Shown here piece by piece: positions 43,538-54,900 of a DNA stretch of 64,000 bases. The stretch is from Planctomycetia bacterium. GTDB taxonomy: Bacteria; Planctomycetota; GCA-002687715. The DNA is taken from contig SXUL01000118.1 of assembly GCA_005790545.1 (NCBI GenBank), positions 62,001-126,000 of the forward strand, given 5' to 3'. Below the pieces are notes generated by a model, which had not been told where the DNA came from, made no database searches, and saw only the letters and a list, made by a program, of their open reading frames with translations. A program made the translations under genes and the position numbers. Each line of letters begins with the position of its first letter. Within the stretch, counting starts at the first letter, position 1.

Positions 43538-45250
43538 ATGCAGTTCCTTCGCACCATCTGTTGGGTCGTTTGCGCTCTGTCGCCGCTGTGCGCGCAAAGT
43601 TTCGGCTACGCCTCATTCGCCGGGGCGACCAGCCTCGCACTCAATGGCAACGCCAGCATCGTTGCAGCCAGCGGAAGACTCCAACTCACGCCGGACCTCA
43701 CGAACCAGACGGGACAGGCGTACGAGTCCGCGCCGATGCTGGTGGTCGCGGGCTTCGACACCACCTTTCAGTTCAAGGTGACGCGCGCCGGAGCACAGGG
43801 CGCGGACGGTATGGCATTCATCGTGCACAACTCGCCGGCAGGCAGCGCCGCCACCGGAGGCAACGGCAGCAACACGGGCTACGGCAACATCGTGAATGCT
43901 CTGGTTGTTGAATTGGACATGTATTCGAACGGAGCTTCTCCGTGGTTCGACACGGGCCCCAACGAAATCTCCATCCACACCAACGGCAACGCAGCCATCT
44001 CGGCTTCGGAAAACGCATCCATCGGTCGTGTGCTGGCACCGGCGCCTCTGATGTATGACCAGCAGATCCACACGGTGCGCATCCTCTACGTGCCGGGCAG
44101 CATCAGCGTCTGGCTCGACAACATGGCGGCACCGGTGCTCGTGCGGCCCTATGACTTCGCGACCGGCGCCACCTTTGCGACCGGAGGTGCGGCCGTGGGC
44201 GGACTCAGTCTTCCGAACGGCACCGCGTACGTGGGTTTCACGGCGAGCACCGGTGGAGTGTGGGAAGCCCATGAGGTACTCAATTGGACCTTCGCTTCCA
44301 CCGCGGCTGCCATCACCTGTGAAACAGGCAACATCGGAGTGGGCACGCTGCCGATGCCTGCGCAAGTCCTCACGGTGAATGCGAGCGCGGGCGGTTCGGC
44401 GCACACGGTGAGCACTTCCGTTTTTGCACCGCTCACCATTGCCTACACGCCGGTGCCTGTCACTGCGGTGCATCCCTTTGCGATCTGGTGCACCTTTGCA
44501 CCCCCGGCGGCGCAGATCCCCTTCAGCACAGCCATCGGCGCTTTCTGTTTCCTGCCGCCCATCCTCGATCCCTTCAATCCGTTCGTGCTCACGCTCACGG
44601 ACAACATCGGCCTCGGCCTGCCGGGCATCATTCCTTCGGCGCCCGGCGCTTGGGCGTTCACCCTGCCCACAGGCATCCAGGTGCCGCTCTCTTTCCGCCT
44701 GCAAGGAGCGATCATCGACGTGACGGGTCCTGCGGTCATGAACGCGGTCACGGTGAACGTGCTGCCTTTGCCGGCGCCCACCGCAACGTCCATGGCGCCC
44801 ATCTTCGGCAACGCCGGTGCGACGGTGACCATCAACGGCACCAACTTCGCGGCCGGTTGTGTCGTGACCTTCGGCGGCATCGTCGCGGCGATCACCTCAC
44901 AGACAGCCACGCAAATCATCACCAGCGTGCCCGTTGGTGTGCCTTGCCCGGGCACGATGGTGGTCACGAACCCTGACGGTCAATCTGCGACGCGCCCCTT
45001 CAACCAGCCGAATGTCACAGGCACGCTGTTTTCCACCGGCCCTGCTGCCGGCGGCGCCAACTTCTACATCTACGGTCAAGGGCTCGCGGCGCCATGCACG
45101 GTGACCATCGGAGGCACACCGGCAACGATCGTCACCAACTCACCGTCGCAGATCATCTGCACCACCCCCCCAGGAATCGTCGGCGTTGCCGCCGTGGTCG
45201 TCACGACGGCGCAAGGCTGCACCAGCAACACGATCTACACCTACCAGTGA
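43538..45250 (+). CDS. Secreted L-type lectin domain protein with IPT/TIG domains (copy 2)
   Basis: A 570-residue tandem paralogue of the preceding gene, with the same order of signal peptide, L-type lectin domain, middle beta region and two IPT/TIG domains. Long stretches are identical, for example PMLVVAGFDT, FQFKVTR and NPDGQSAT. The ATG at 43538 has AAGGAG 8 nt upstream, the same spacing as copy 1; the ATG at 43532 would be only 2 nt from it. The frame from 43340 includes the gap region and is not used. It may have diverged in ligand from copy 1; the differing loops lie mainly around the ligand face (ASPWFDTGPN). Confidence 0.85.
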   Translation: MQFLRTICWVVCALSPLCAQSFGYASFAGATSLALNGNASIVAASGRLQLTPDLTNQTGQAYESAPMLVVAGFDTTFQFKVTRAGAQGADGMAFIVHNSPAGSAATGGNGSNTGYGNIVNALVVELDMYSNGASPWFDTGPNEISIHTNGNAAISASENASIGRVLAPAPLMYDQQIHTVRILYVPGSISVWLDNMAAPVLVRPYDFATGATFATGGAAVGGLSLPNGTAYVGFTASTGGVWEAHEVLNWTFASTAAAITCETGNIGVGTLPMPAQVLTVNASAGGSAHTVSTSVFAPLTIAYTPVPVTAVHPFAIWCTFAPPAAQIPFSTAIGAFCFLPPILDPFNPFVLTLTDNIGLGLPGIIPSAPGAWAFTLPTGIQVPLSFRLQGAIIDVTGPAVMNAVTVNVLPLPAPTATSMAPIFGNAGATVTINGTNFAAGCVVTFGGIVAAITSQTATQIITSVPVGVPCPGTMVVTNPDGQSATRPFNQPNVTGTLFSTGPAAGGANFYIYGQGLAAPCTVTIGGTPATIVTNSPSQIICTTPPGIVGVAAVVVTTAQGCTSNTIYTYQ

Positions 45251-45287
45251 AGTGTTGACGCGCGGCGTGTGGCCTAAGATCGGGGGC

Positions 45288-46187
45288 ATGCCCATCGACA
45301 GGTTCCACGCCGCTGCCATCCAGCTCGACCGTCCGCACCCGCGCGACAGAAGCGAGATCTCCGTCGCCCACCTCTTGGAACGCATCGACCAGGCGGTGGT
45401 GGGTTACGCGCCGTTCTTTCCGGTGAAGCTCCTCGTCTTCCCCGAGTTCGCCATCTCGTGCCCGGTCTACGAACGCAAGAGCGATCTTCTGGAACAGCTC
45501 GCCATTCCGGCGGAGAACAAACACGTGGAGGCGTTGGCGCGGAAGGCCGCCGAGCGGAAGGTCTGGATCGTCACTGGTTCCTTCCTCGAAAGTGATGCGC
45601 GCTGGCCGGGTGCGGTCTTCAACACCACGCTGCTCCTCGGGCCGGATGGCTCTCGCATGCGTTACCGGAAGGTGCACCCTTGGCTGCCATGGGAAGTGCA
45701 CACCAGCCCCGAGGATCTCCCCGGTTACGACGAGCCCATGTTCCCCGTGGCGGAAACGGAACTCGGCCGCATCGGGATTGCGACTTGCTACGACTGGCTC
45801 TTCCCCGAGAGCACACGTGCGCTCGCGCTCTCCGGCGCCGAGATTCTCGTGCGCATCAGTGCCTACATGGACCCTTGGGGCGCAACGCCTCCCATGGACT
45901 GGTGGACCGTGGTGAATCGCTGCCGCGCCATCGAGAACCTCTGCTGCGTCGTCGCGTGCAATCAAGGAGCGAGTATCAACAACTATCCGCCCTTCTCATG
46001 GCCCGGCGGCAGCATGATCACCGATCACGATGGCCGCATCCTCGCGCAGGCAGATCCAGGGCCGGGCGAGAAGATCGTGGTCGGACCGGTTGATCTCGCG
46101 GCGCTCCGTGATGCACGCAGCACGCGCAAGGGCCACCAGATGCTGCTGCATCGGCGGCCGCGCGCTTACGGCGCCGGGCCGTCCTGA
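45288..46187 (+). CDS. Nitrilase-superfamily carbon-nitrogen hydrolase
   Basis: A 299-residue member of the nitrilase superfamily, which hydrolyses amides or nitriles via a cysteine thioester. The Glu-Lys-Cys triad is visible: Glu53 (LLVFPEFA), Lys128 (MRYRKVHPW) and Cys167 (IATCYDWLFPE). The length and the CYDW context resemble aliphatic amidase or N-carbamoyl-type members, but the exact substrate is undetermined. The ATG at 45288 lies 37 nt after the lectin gene. The following gpmA gene is convergent, with only 2 nt between the stops. Confidence 0.9.
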   Translation: MPIDRFHAAAIQLDRPHPRDRSEISVAHLLERIDQAVVGYAPFFPVKLLVFPEFAISCPVYERKSDLLEQLAIPAENKHVEALARKAAERKVWIVTGSFLESDARWPGAVFNTTLLLGPDGSRMRYRKVHPWLPWEVHTSPEDLPGYDEPMFPVAETELGRIGIATCYDWLFPESTRALALSGAEILVRISAYMDPWGATPPMDWWTVVNRCRAIENLCCVVACNQGASINNYPPFSWPGGSMITDHDGRILAQADPGPGEKIVVGPVDLAALRDARSTRKGHQMLLHRRPRAYGAGPS

Positions 46188-46189
46188 AC

Positions 46190-46933
46190 TCAGACGCCCT
46201 TGGTCTGATGCGCGACGCCCTCGATGGCCGCGCGCACTTCATTCTCGTCGCCGAGGTAACGCCTGCCCGTGGGACGCATGGCCGCGTCGAAGCTGTAGAC
46301 CAGCGGGAATCCCGTCGGGATGTTGAGCTTCGCGATGCTCTTTTCGTCCATGCCGTCGAGATGCTTCACCAGCGCACGCAACGAGTTGCCGTGCGCGGTG
46401 ATGATGAGGCGTTGGCCTTCGCGCATGGCAGGCAGGAGTTCCTGCTCCCAGAACGGCACCACCCGCTCGCAGCACTCCTTCAGCGATTCTGTGAGCGGCA
46501 GGCGCGCGGGGTCCACGTCCGTGTAGCGCGCATCCCGCGCCGGGTTCATGGCTGAATCAGCGGCCAGCGCTGGCGGTGGCGTCGAGAAACTGCGCCGCCA
46601 GGCGAGCACGGTTTCCTCGCCATGCGCCTTCACAGCTTCCGCCTTGTTGAGACCCTGCAAAGCCCCGTAGTGGCGCTCGTTCAAGCGCCAGTCCTTGTGC
46701 ACGGGCAGCCACATCTGGTCGAGAGCATCGAGTGTGATCCACAGCGTGCGGATGGCGCGTTTGAGCCGCGAGGTGTAGGCCACGTCGAAGACGAACCCGC
46801 CTTCTTTCAGCAAAGATCCGGCCCGCAAGGCCTCGCGGCGCCCAGCCTCCGAAAGGTCCACATCCACCCAGCCTGTGAACCTGTTTTCGAGGTTCCATGC
46901 ACTCTGTCCATGGCGCAGCAGTACGAGTTCCAT
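46190..46933 (-). CDS. gpmA: 2,3-bisphosphoglycerate-dependent phosphoglycerate mutase
   Basis: A 247-residue glycolytic enzyme that interconverts 3- and 2-phosphoglycerate through a phosphohistidine. The phosphohistidine motif is LLRHGQSAWN (Arg7, His8). Other motifs are NRFTGWVDVDLSEAGRREA, ERHYGALQGLNKAE and the second active-site histidine in ITAHGNSLRALV. The length is normal for the family. The start is at ATG 46933; the 189 nt upstream are shared with the divergent M14 carboxypeptidase gene, and I see no other gene there. Confidence 0.96.
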   Translation of the reverse strand: MELVLLRHGQSAWNLENRFTGWVDVDLSEAGRREALRAGSLLKEGGFVFDVAYTSRLKRAIRTLWITLDALDQMWLPVHKDWRLNERHYGALQGLNKAEAVKAHGEETVLAWRRSFSTPPPALAADSAMNPARDARYTDVDPARLPLTESLKECCERVVPFWEQELLPAMREGQRLIITAHGNSLRALVKHLDGMDEKSIAKLNIPTGFPLVYSFDAAMRPTGRRYLGDENEVRAAIEGVAHQTKGV

Positions 46934-47122
46934 GGATCGATGCTAGCCAGCCCGCGCCCGGCTGCCCCGTTGCACTTGTGGCCGGCCGGAAATCCGTGTC
47001 CACGGCGCTTCGCGGCGGGGCCAAAAGTGGTGGAACCGACGCCCCCTCGCGGGATAGGCTGGTCAATGTGCCAGCACGTCGGCGCAATGGCCGCGGTTGG
47101 CTGCATGCCCCGGAGATTTTTC

Positions 47123-48907
47123 ATGCGCGCGATGTTCGCTCTTGTCCTCCTCGCCTCCGTGGCTGCGGCCCAGATTCCTCAGAGCCCGGGTGGTGATCCC
47201 TACTACCGGGTGCGCCTCGGCGCCTCTGCACCGGAGGCACTCGCCGCCAACCTCGAAGCGCTCGGCTACGACGCGGACTGCCTGCCCATGGGACCGGACT
47301 GGATGGAAGCCATCCTCTCCCCGCAGGAGTACGCGGTCCTCACACAAGCAGGCTTTCAGCCGGTCGTACTGCAAACGGCGACTCCGCTCACCGCGATCCT
47401 CGAGGACATTCCGGTTGGGTACCACGACCTCGCTGCCATCCACTCCATCCTGCTCGCGAAGCAGACAGCTCTGCCCGGCCTCTGCAAGATCAGGAATCTG
47501 AGCCTTGAGTTCGGGCCCTCACTCACTGTCGAGGGACGCGCTATCGAGGCCATGAAGATCTCGGACAACGTGCTGGTGGATGAGGACGAGCCGTGCATCC
47601 TCATTGCCTGTTCGCACCATGCCCGCGAGATCACCACACCAGAAGAGGCGCTCGACCTCATCGAGCGTTTGACGGCGGGATACGGCGTCAACCCGACACT
47701 CACCAACCTCATCAACACGCACGAGATCTGGATCGTGCCGGTGGTGAACCCGGATGGCGTGAACACCGTCTGGACCAGCAATGCGCTCTGGCGGAAAAAT
47801 CGCAAGCCCAATGGCGACGGCACCTACGGAGTCGATCTCAACCGCAACTACCCGCATCTGTGGGCGAGCGCTTGCCCCGGAAGCAGCGTCACATCCTCCG
47901 AGACCTACCGCGGCGTCAGCCCCGGAAGCGAGATCGAAACGCAGACCATCGTGAATCTCTCGCGCGCGCGGCGTTTCGCGAAGGTGGTGGACTTCCACTC
48001 CTACGGCCGTGAAGTGCTGCTCTCGTATGTCTGCAGTTCCATCGCCCCCACCGTGGGCGCGCACATTGATGCGGAGGGCATGGCTATCGCGCCCCTCGCA
48101 ACCTATGGGACGCGCGATCCGAGCGCCGAGGGCGAACACCAGGTCTTCCAGATCGGCGAGATCACGAGCTACGCCTACCTCGTGGAGATGAACACTTCCT
48201 TCCAGCCGGCCTACAGCGCCGCGACAAGTGAAGCACTGCAACTCTGGCCGCTCGTCCAAGGCGTATTCAACCGGCCCATCCCGGTTGCGGGACACTGCAA
48301 GAGCGCCCTCACCGGTCAGCCTCTCGCTGCGAACATCGCCGTGAACACCATCGCCTGGACGCAGGGTGAAACCCGGAAGTGCCGCGCCTCCGATGGCGCC
48401 TTCTTCCTCTCACTCCCGGCCGGTCAGCACGTGATCACCGCGAGCCTTGCGGGCTACGCCAATGCCACGGGGACGGTCACCGTCACCGCCACGGGCACGG
48501 CGACGCTCAACCTCTTTCTCACGCCCACCGGTTCCGGTTTCGCACTGGGCCTCGGGACGCTCGGCGGTGGTGCGGGCAACCTCCACGTGGGCCTCGCGGG
48601 CATTCCGGCGAGCACCCTGCAGGGCTTCACGGTCTTCTCTCTCGATACGTCGCTGCCGCTCGGACAAGGCGCAGCCTTCGGCCTCCAACTGGATGGGTTG
48701 GCCCTCGCCTGCCTGAACGAACCCATCCTGCCGGGCAGCCTCCTGCACTGGTCCTGGCCGGTTCTGGGCATGTTCCCTGCGCAGCCGTTCGTGCTCCCGC
48801 CGGGCTCCCTCGGATTCCCCGCAGGATTCCAGGTGGACGGCCTCGCCGTCGCCTTGGGCGCAACCGGGTTGCTTGGCACGACGCCCGCAGCGCGACTCAG
48901 TTTCTGA
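47123..48907 (+). CDS. Secreted M14 zinc carboxypeptidase with CarboxypepD-reg and C-terminal module
   Basis: A 594-residue secreted carboxypeptidase. The signal peptide (AMFALVLLASVAAAQ) is followed by a propeptide-like region and an M14 catalytic domain at about 100-385. Zinc ligands are His166 and Glu169 (HHAREI) and His292 (DFHSYG); the substrate-binding segment is VDLNRNYPHLW and the catalytic Glu is Glu355 (YLVEMNTSF). A carboxypeptidase-regulatory beta domain follows at about 385-480. The final 120 residues form a beta-rich tail also seen on other secreted proteins here. The ATG at 47123 has GGAG 7 nt upstream; upstream methionines belong to an unlikely longer frame. The last 11 nt overlap the end of the convergent VWA-TPR gene. 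Confidence 0.92.
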   Translation: MRAMFALVLLASVAAAQIPQSPGGDPYYRVRLGASAPEALAANLEALGYDADCLPMGPDWMEAILSPQEYAVLTQAGFQPVVLQTATPLTAILEDIPVGYHDLAAIHSILLAKQTALPGLCKIRNLSLEFGPSLTVEGRAIEAMKISDNVLVDEDEPCILIACSHHAREITTPEEALDLIERLTAGYGVNPTLTNLINTHEIWIVPVVNPDGVNTVWTSNALWRKNRKPNGDGTYGVDLNRNYPHLWASACPGSSVTSSETYRGVSPGSEIETQTIVNLSRARRFAKVVDFHSYGREVLLSYVCSSIAPTVGAHIDAEGMAIAPLATYGTRDPSAEGEHQVFQIGEITSYAYLVEMNTSFQPAYSAATSEALQLWPLVQGVFNRPIPVAGHCKSALTGQPLAANIAVNTIAWTQGETRKCRASDGAFFLSLPAGQHVITASLAGYANATGTVTVTATGTATLNLFLTPTGSGFALGLGTLGGGAGNLHVGLAGIPASTLQGFTVFSLDTSLPLGQGAAFGLQLDGLALACLNEPILPGSLLHWSWPVLGMFPAQPFVLPPGSLGFPAGFQVDGLAVALGATGLLGTTPAARLSF

Positions 48908-51900
48908 GGAACAGTTGCGCGTAGCGGCGCAGCACCGCGAGGTCGCCAAAGCGCGCTGCCGACTGCATCAAGGCGGAGCGTTCGGCTGCAGGAAGCTCTG
49001 CGGCTGCATCCAACACGGCGGGAATCAGCGGCGGGAAGAGCCTCCCTTCGCGGAGCAGCCGACGCTCGAGGATGCGCGCGGGCGCTTCAGCGCCAGCAGC
49101 ACGCGAGAGCTCGATCAGCGCATGTTCATCCGCGCTCACGCCATCACAGCGCGCGAGAAGAATGTCCAGCCCTGCACGCAGCGCCTCGTCGCAGCCGGAT
49201 GCGTGTTGCAACCTGGCCACTTCGTACGGCGCTGCAAATCCCGTTGCTGATGATGCGGCTGTGAAGAGCACGCCGAGCACCTCTGATGCAAGTGGTGTCG
49301 CGAGTGACTGCACCAGCCTCAGGAACTGCGTGCTGCCTTCGCGCTCCGGCTTGTGCCAGTCGGCGTGCCGGGCGAGCAGTGACTGCAAGGCCTCGGCCTC
49401 GCCCAGTTGAGCCAGACGTCGCGCCACATCCCACGGGACGCCCGGGGCCGCGGGCCCTGCACGCAGCGCCGCCAGCACGGCCTGCCGCTCTTCCGGTGAC
49501 ATGGGCCACTGCAGAATCTGAGCCAGATCCTCATTGCCGAGCGTCCTCTTGGCGAGCGTCTGAGCCCACGCCGCGCGCCTTGCACTCGCGCCGGGCACGC
49601 TCTGCGCATCGCTTGCGCAGAGCACCGTCGATGAAAAGTCGGACTCGAGAATGTCCACGGATGCGTGGAAGCGCTCAAGCCGCAGAGCCTCCTCGGCCCG
49701 GCCGGTGCGCGCGAGCACGGGTACAAGGTCCGCGTTGTTCAGTCCGTCACCGAGGGTCGGAACGACCTCGGCCCATGCGAGCGCGGCTTGGCCCAGTTCG
49801 GAACTGCTGCCCAGAGGGCCCTCCGCCAGCAGAGCCACCAGTTGGCGTGCGTTTTCCGAGGCCATGCGTCCGGATGTCAGTGACGGCAACAACGCGCTGC
49901 CCGCACGCTGGCAGAGCTTCTCCAGCACCGCGGCATCGATATCCGGCAGGCTGGCCCGCACGAGACGGCGCAACTCCTGCATGCCCGCGTCGCTCGCGAG
50001 CAGGGATTCGAGCAGCGCCGGCGAAGAAGCCGTGAACACGCTGCGGCTCCCGGGAGCGCGCCCCGGAAACTGCTCCGGGTACCAGAAGGGCACCACGTTG
50101 CCACGATTCCGGTAGCGCACCTTGGCCACACTGCTCCGCCGCCACGCGCGCTGGGCCTCAGCCTCGTCGCTCGCGAGCACGGCGAGCGCGATGCGCGGCG
50201 CCAGTGCCGAGTCCTGTTCTTCCGTGTGCTCCAGCAAGGAGCGCGCCTTGTCCAACCGGCCGAGCAGCATCCACCGGTTCGCGGCATTGGAGAGCTGCCA
50301 GTCGCGGCCGGTCGTGCTGCGCTCGGCTTCCGCGGTTTCAAACTCCGCAAGCTCCAGCCACTCCCCACGCTGCTCCAGCACGCGCTGAAACTCATCCGCG
50401 ATCACCGAGCCCGGCCAACGCCCGGCCGACGAACGCGCCAGCGCAATCGCGCCTGCGCTGTCTCCGCGCGCGCGCACGCGAGCCACATGCAGACGCGCCG
50501 CAAGTGGCCCCTGCTCGGGTTTGAGGGTCTTGAGCGCTTCGTCCAGTTGACGCGACAGAACGGGATGAGTGTCCGTCGCGATGAACTCGAGGAATTGCCC
50601 TGCCTGGAAGGATGGCTCCCGTGCCGCGAGCAGGCCCGCGAGTCCGGTCGCGAGGACCTGTGCGCCGACCCCTTCGTTGCCGGCATGCAGGAGCGCAATG
50701 CCATGAGCGAGAGTGATGCACGCCACCTCACCGGCTTCACCGCGCAGCACTTCGACGAGCGCCAACTCGGTCGCCGGCGCAAAGCCAGCCTTCAGCACGG
50801 TGAGAGCCTCATATTCCTGAGGCACATGCGAACTGCTGGCGCTGCGCGGACGGGCCGCTCTCCAGGCCGCGAGCAGTGCCGTCGTCAGCGCATCGGACTC
50901 GGGCACGTCCTTGCCGACGAGATTCAGAATCTGCCAACGCATCGTGCCGGTCGCCGCGAGGAGCTTCTGCTCCAGCAGGCGCGCACGATCACCTGCACTG
51001 AGGATGCGGTGCCAGCGTTCGAGGCTGGTCGATTTCGCCATGCTGGTCGCCAAGGCCTGGAACAGATCCCCGGGCAGGTCCGTTGCGGCGCGCGCAGGGT
51101 CTTCAAGGCGCGCGAGGCACTCGAGAACCAGCGTGTTTCCGCCAGCGGTACGCCGCGCGAGTTCGTCCTTCAGCGCCACTTCGACGGCGGGCACGAGCAG
51201 AGCTGAGGCGCGCAGGATGTCGCGCGCCGAGACGGCGCCCGTGTGCGCATCCGCGCTCTGCAGCGCATCCTCGAAGGCCGCGCGCCACCAGCGCAAGATC
51301 GTCGGGCCATCTCCCAGTTCGAGCACGAGCACGAGGAACGGAGCACGCTGGCCGGATGCGATGCGACAGGACACAGGATCGAGCTGGGCCACGAGCGCAC
51401 GCGCTGCATCGACCTTGCCTGCGAGCCACAGCCGCAACGCGAAATCTGCCGCAAGAGGCGCATCGTCCCGGGCGAGCCTGCTCAGTGCAGCGTCATCAGC
51501 CATGGTGCGTGCGCGCCACGCCTCGGGAACCGCCGTGCGCAGGCGTTCCGGAGCGGCGCCGATGGTGTCAGCCGCCCACTCGATGCAGCCGCGTTCCGCG
51601 AGCGCCTTGGCCGCGAGACTGCGCGGGCTGTCGTCCTGCGGAAACAGCGCCTGCACGTCGCGTGCCAGCCCGGCGAGTGCCGCCGGGTTGCCGAGAACGG
51701 GCTCTGTTTCGATCACCGCCTGCCAGAGGCGTTCGAGGCGAGGGTGGTCTTTCAGCAGGCCTCCGCGCACAGGAAGGTTCATGAGGCGCGTGATTTCCGC
51801 GCGCAGGTCTGTCACCAGTGCAGCCGCAGCGGCGGCGGACCCATTCACCAGCAGCGCACGCAGGGCCGGTGCGGAGAGTCGCGTGTGCAAGTCCTCCTGC

Positions 51901-54900
51901 TGATTGCGTTGCAGGAAGGTGAAGCCGCGCTGAGGACGCGCCGGCTTCCGGCCGTCGCCACCCTTCACATCCTCACCCGGGCTCCGCGCGCACAGCAGAC
52001 GCAGTGCGCGGAGCGCATCCGCAGCGGCCGCCTCGAAGGCACCGTGCATTTCCGCCAACCCGGACACATCCAACAGGAGCGCGGCATCATCCGGGCGTGC
52101 CAACAAAGCCTGACGGAGAATGCGTTCTGCGTCCGCTTCCCTTCCGTGACGCGCGAGCAGCTCCGCCACGGCCTTCTGGCCTTCGAGCCACTCTCCGGGA
52201 CCGCGTGCGCGCAGGAAGACACGCTCCGCTCCGCGTGTGTCACCGGCAGCGAGCATGGCCTCGCCGAGCGCGAGAAACACGTCCGGGGGAAACTCTTCGC
52301 CGAGCGCGAGCAACGCGCGGCCCTCCTCAAGCACGCGCATGCGCTCGCCTCGTTCACGCGCGAGCTCGAAGAGCTCCCGTGTGCAGGCACCGCGACGCTC
52401 GCCACTCACCGCAGCCAGAGCCGTGAGCATGAGCCGCTGGCGCTCCGGCCGTCCGAGCTCCTCCTCGAAATCCGCCGCGAGTTGCCAGAGGAAGGCGCTC
52501 GCCGGCCGCGCCGCAATGCGGGCGTAGACGCGGCGCAGCGCACACTCCAGCACACGCCGCGGCGCCTTGAGATTCAGAATCCCGTCCGCCGCCACGGTGA
52601 AAAGGTCATCCTTCGGGGCCTCTTCCAGCAACAGCATGTACAAGTGGAGTGCGCGTTCGCCCTCCCCGGCTGCCTGCAACATGTTGCCGCGGAGCAGCCA
52701 CGCTTCGATGCGATCAGGATTGCGGGCCAGCACTTTGCCCCACGCATCCGCGGAAGCGCCAACTCGCTGCACCATGCCCAGCACACCGGCGGAGAATTCG
52801 TCCACTGCGGGATCGCTGGCGTGCTCCGCCATGAGTTCCGCCAGCAGGCGCTCTGCCGCCTTGCCTCGACCGCGCTCGAGAGCCGAGAGCACCAATTGCT
52901 GTCGCAGTGCCACTGCGTCCTCGGGACGAAGCTGCATGAGCTGACGCAGCGCTTCTTCGTGGCGTGGATAGTCGTCGCAGGATTCATAGACCCGCGCGAG
53001 GGATTCGAGGATCTCCGCCTCGGGTTTGCCGAACCGCGCTCCATGATCGCGGAGCACTTCGACCGCGGCCGCTTGATCGCCAGCACGCTGATAGATCCGC
53101 GCGAGCAACTGCACGGCTTCCGGCGAGCCTTTCCCGGCAGCGAGATCCTTCTCGGTGTCCACCGCCAGATCGGCCAGCAGGCCCGCACGCGCACCGAGCT
53201 CCAGCAGTCGTTCCTCTGCGTGCCGACGGCGCGCAGGTGTCGTGCTCACACGCCAGATCTCGCGCCAGTGGGCGAAGGCCTCGGGAAACTTCTGTCTCTG
53301 CTCGAGCAACCATGCGAGTTGCAGGCGTGCGTCTTCGGCGCCGGTCTTCTCCACCACCCGTTCGAGGATCTTGATGGCGGGCAGCGGCATGGCGGAGCGC
53401 TCCAGCGCCTGCGCGACCTGCACCAGCGCCTCCGGTTCCTCCCCGGCCGCTGCTTCCGCACGCGTGAGCTCGGCGCGCGCGACCGTTTCATCCCCGGAGC
53501 GCAACGCCAGCTCCGCGGCGAAGAGATGCGCACGCAGAACTGACTTCGCATCCGCCGCGAGTGCGCGTTCGAGCGCATGGGCAGCGACATCCTGCAATCC
53601 GAGATCCGCGGCAAGCTGCGCCACCTGCAGCAACTTCGGCCCCGGTGGCGTCCCGCTCAAAGTGCCTTCAAGCACTTGCACCGCGGCTTCACGCCGTCCC
53701 GAGAAGAGTTGCAACAAAGCGAGCCCCTGCACCCATGTGAGGCGTCCCGGCTCCGCGGCCATGCGCTCCTGATAGGCGCGCTCCACTTCTTCGAAGCGGC
53801 CACACTCAAGCGCCAGTGCGATCACCTCACGTTGCACGCGCTCGTCGGCAACGTCTTCTCCTCCCGCACGCAGGAGCTCCAGGGCCTCGGCAGGGCGCGA
53901 CAGTTCACGCAGCAAGGCCACGAGAGAACTCGTGCGGGCCGCCTTGTCAGGCGCACCAAGCCAGCGCGTCGCGAGCACGGGCAGCGTGCCTGCCCGCCGG
54001 TGCAGGGCCATGATGCGCTCGTCCACGATGCGCCGATCCACTTCACGCGGTGCAGCAACGCGAGCGCTCTCGAGCACGCCCTCGATTTCCGCTGGCGGCG
54101 CACCACCTTCCAACCCCATGGCCGCAGCAAGCATCAGGATGTCAAAAGAGGCTCCGGGCTCGCGCGCACACGCAAGCAACAAGCTCGCATCCCCGAGGAG
54201 TGCTGCTTGCACTGCAACGGCGAGCCGGAGTCCGGGCTCCTCCGCGTCTCTCAAGGGTGCAAGAATCCGGAGCATCTCCGTTGGTCCATCCGCACGCGGA
54301 GCGAGCGCCGTCAGCCTGAGACGCACCGTCACATCGAGCGCACGCTCGTGGGGGACCGCCAGCAGATCTTCAAGCATCTTCCGAGCTGCGGCATCCGCAC
54401 CTCCATGCTCCTCGCAACGCGCAGCGAGCAGCCAGTCCTCAGCAAGAGGCCTCGCAAGCGCCGCCAGGGCCTTGAGAGCCCGAGCGGGCAGCCCTGCGTT
54501 GAGCGCAAGATGCGCCACCACGCGTTGCGCCGCATCACCACGCCCCGTGGCCAACTGTTCGGCGAGGTCGAGTACCTTGCTGCAGTCACCAAGCTCGCTC
54601 TGGATCAGTGCCACAAGATCCGGCGCTGGCAGATCCTGTTTCAGGATGGCACGCTCGACCGCTGCGCGCATCGGCGCCGGAAGCTCTTGATCCTGCGCCA
54701 CCACCGGCTGGAGATAGAGGAGAAGCACGACAAGCGGCAACAAGCGCCGCGCTGCGACCTGTGCGACGAACGCGAGCAGCGCGATCACGAGCAGAGGAAA
54801 CCGGAGCGGCACGTGATGCCCGAGGCTCTGGACCAAATGTGCGTTGGAGAGCTGTTCGAGCTCTTGCAGCGCCGCTGCATCCGGAGTGGATGAGCTCCAC

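Noticed and set aside
51243..53543. 766-codon plus-strand frame antisense to the VWA-TPR gene
   Set aside because: Shadow of helical-repeat codons; composition is Arg/Ala/His-rich and no motif is visible.
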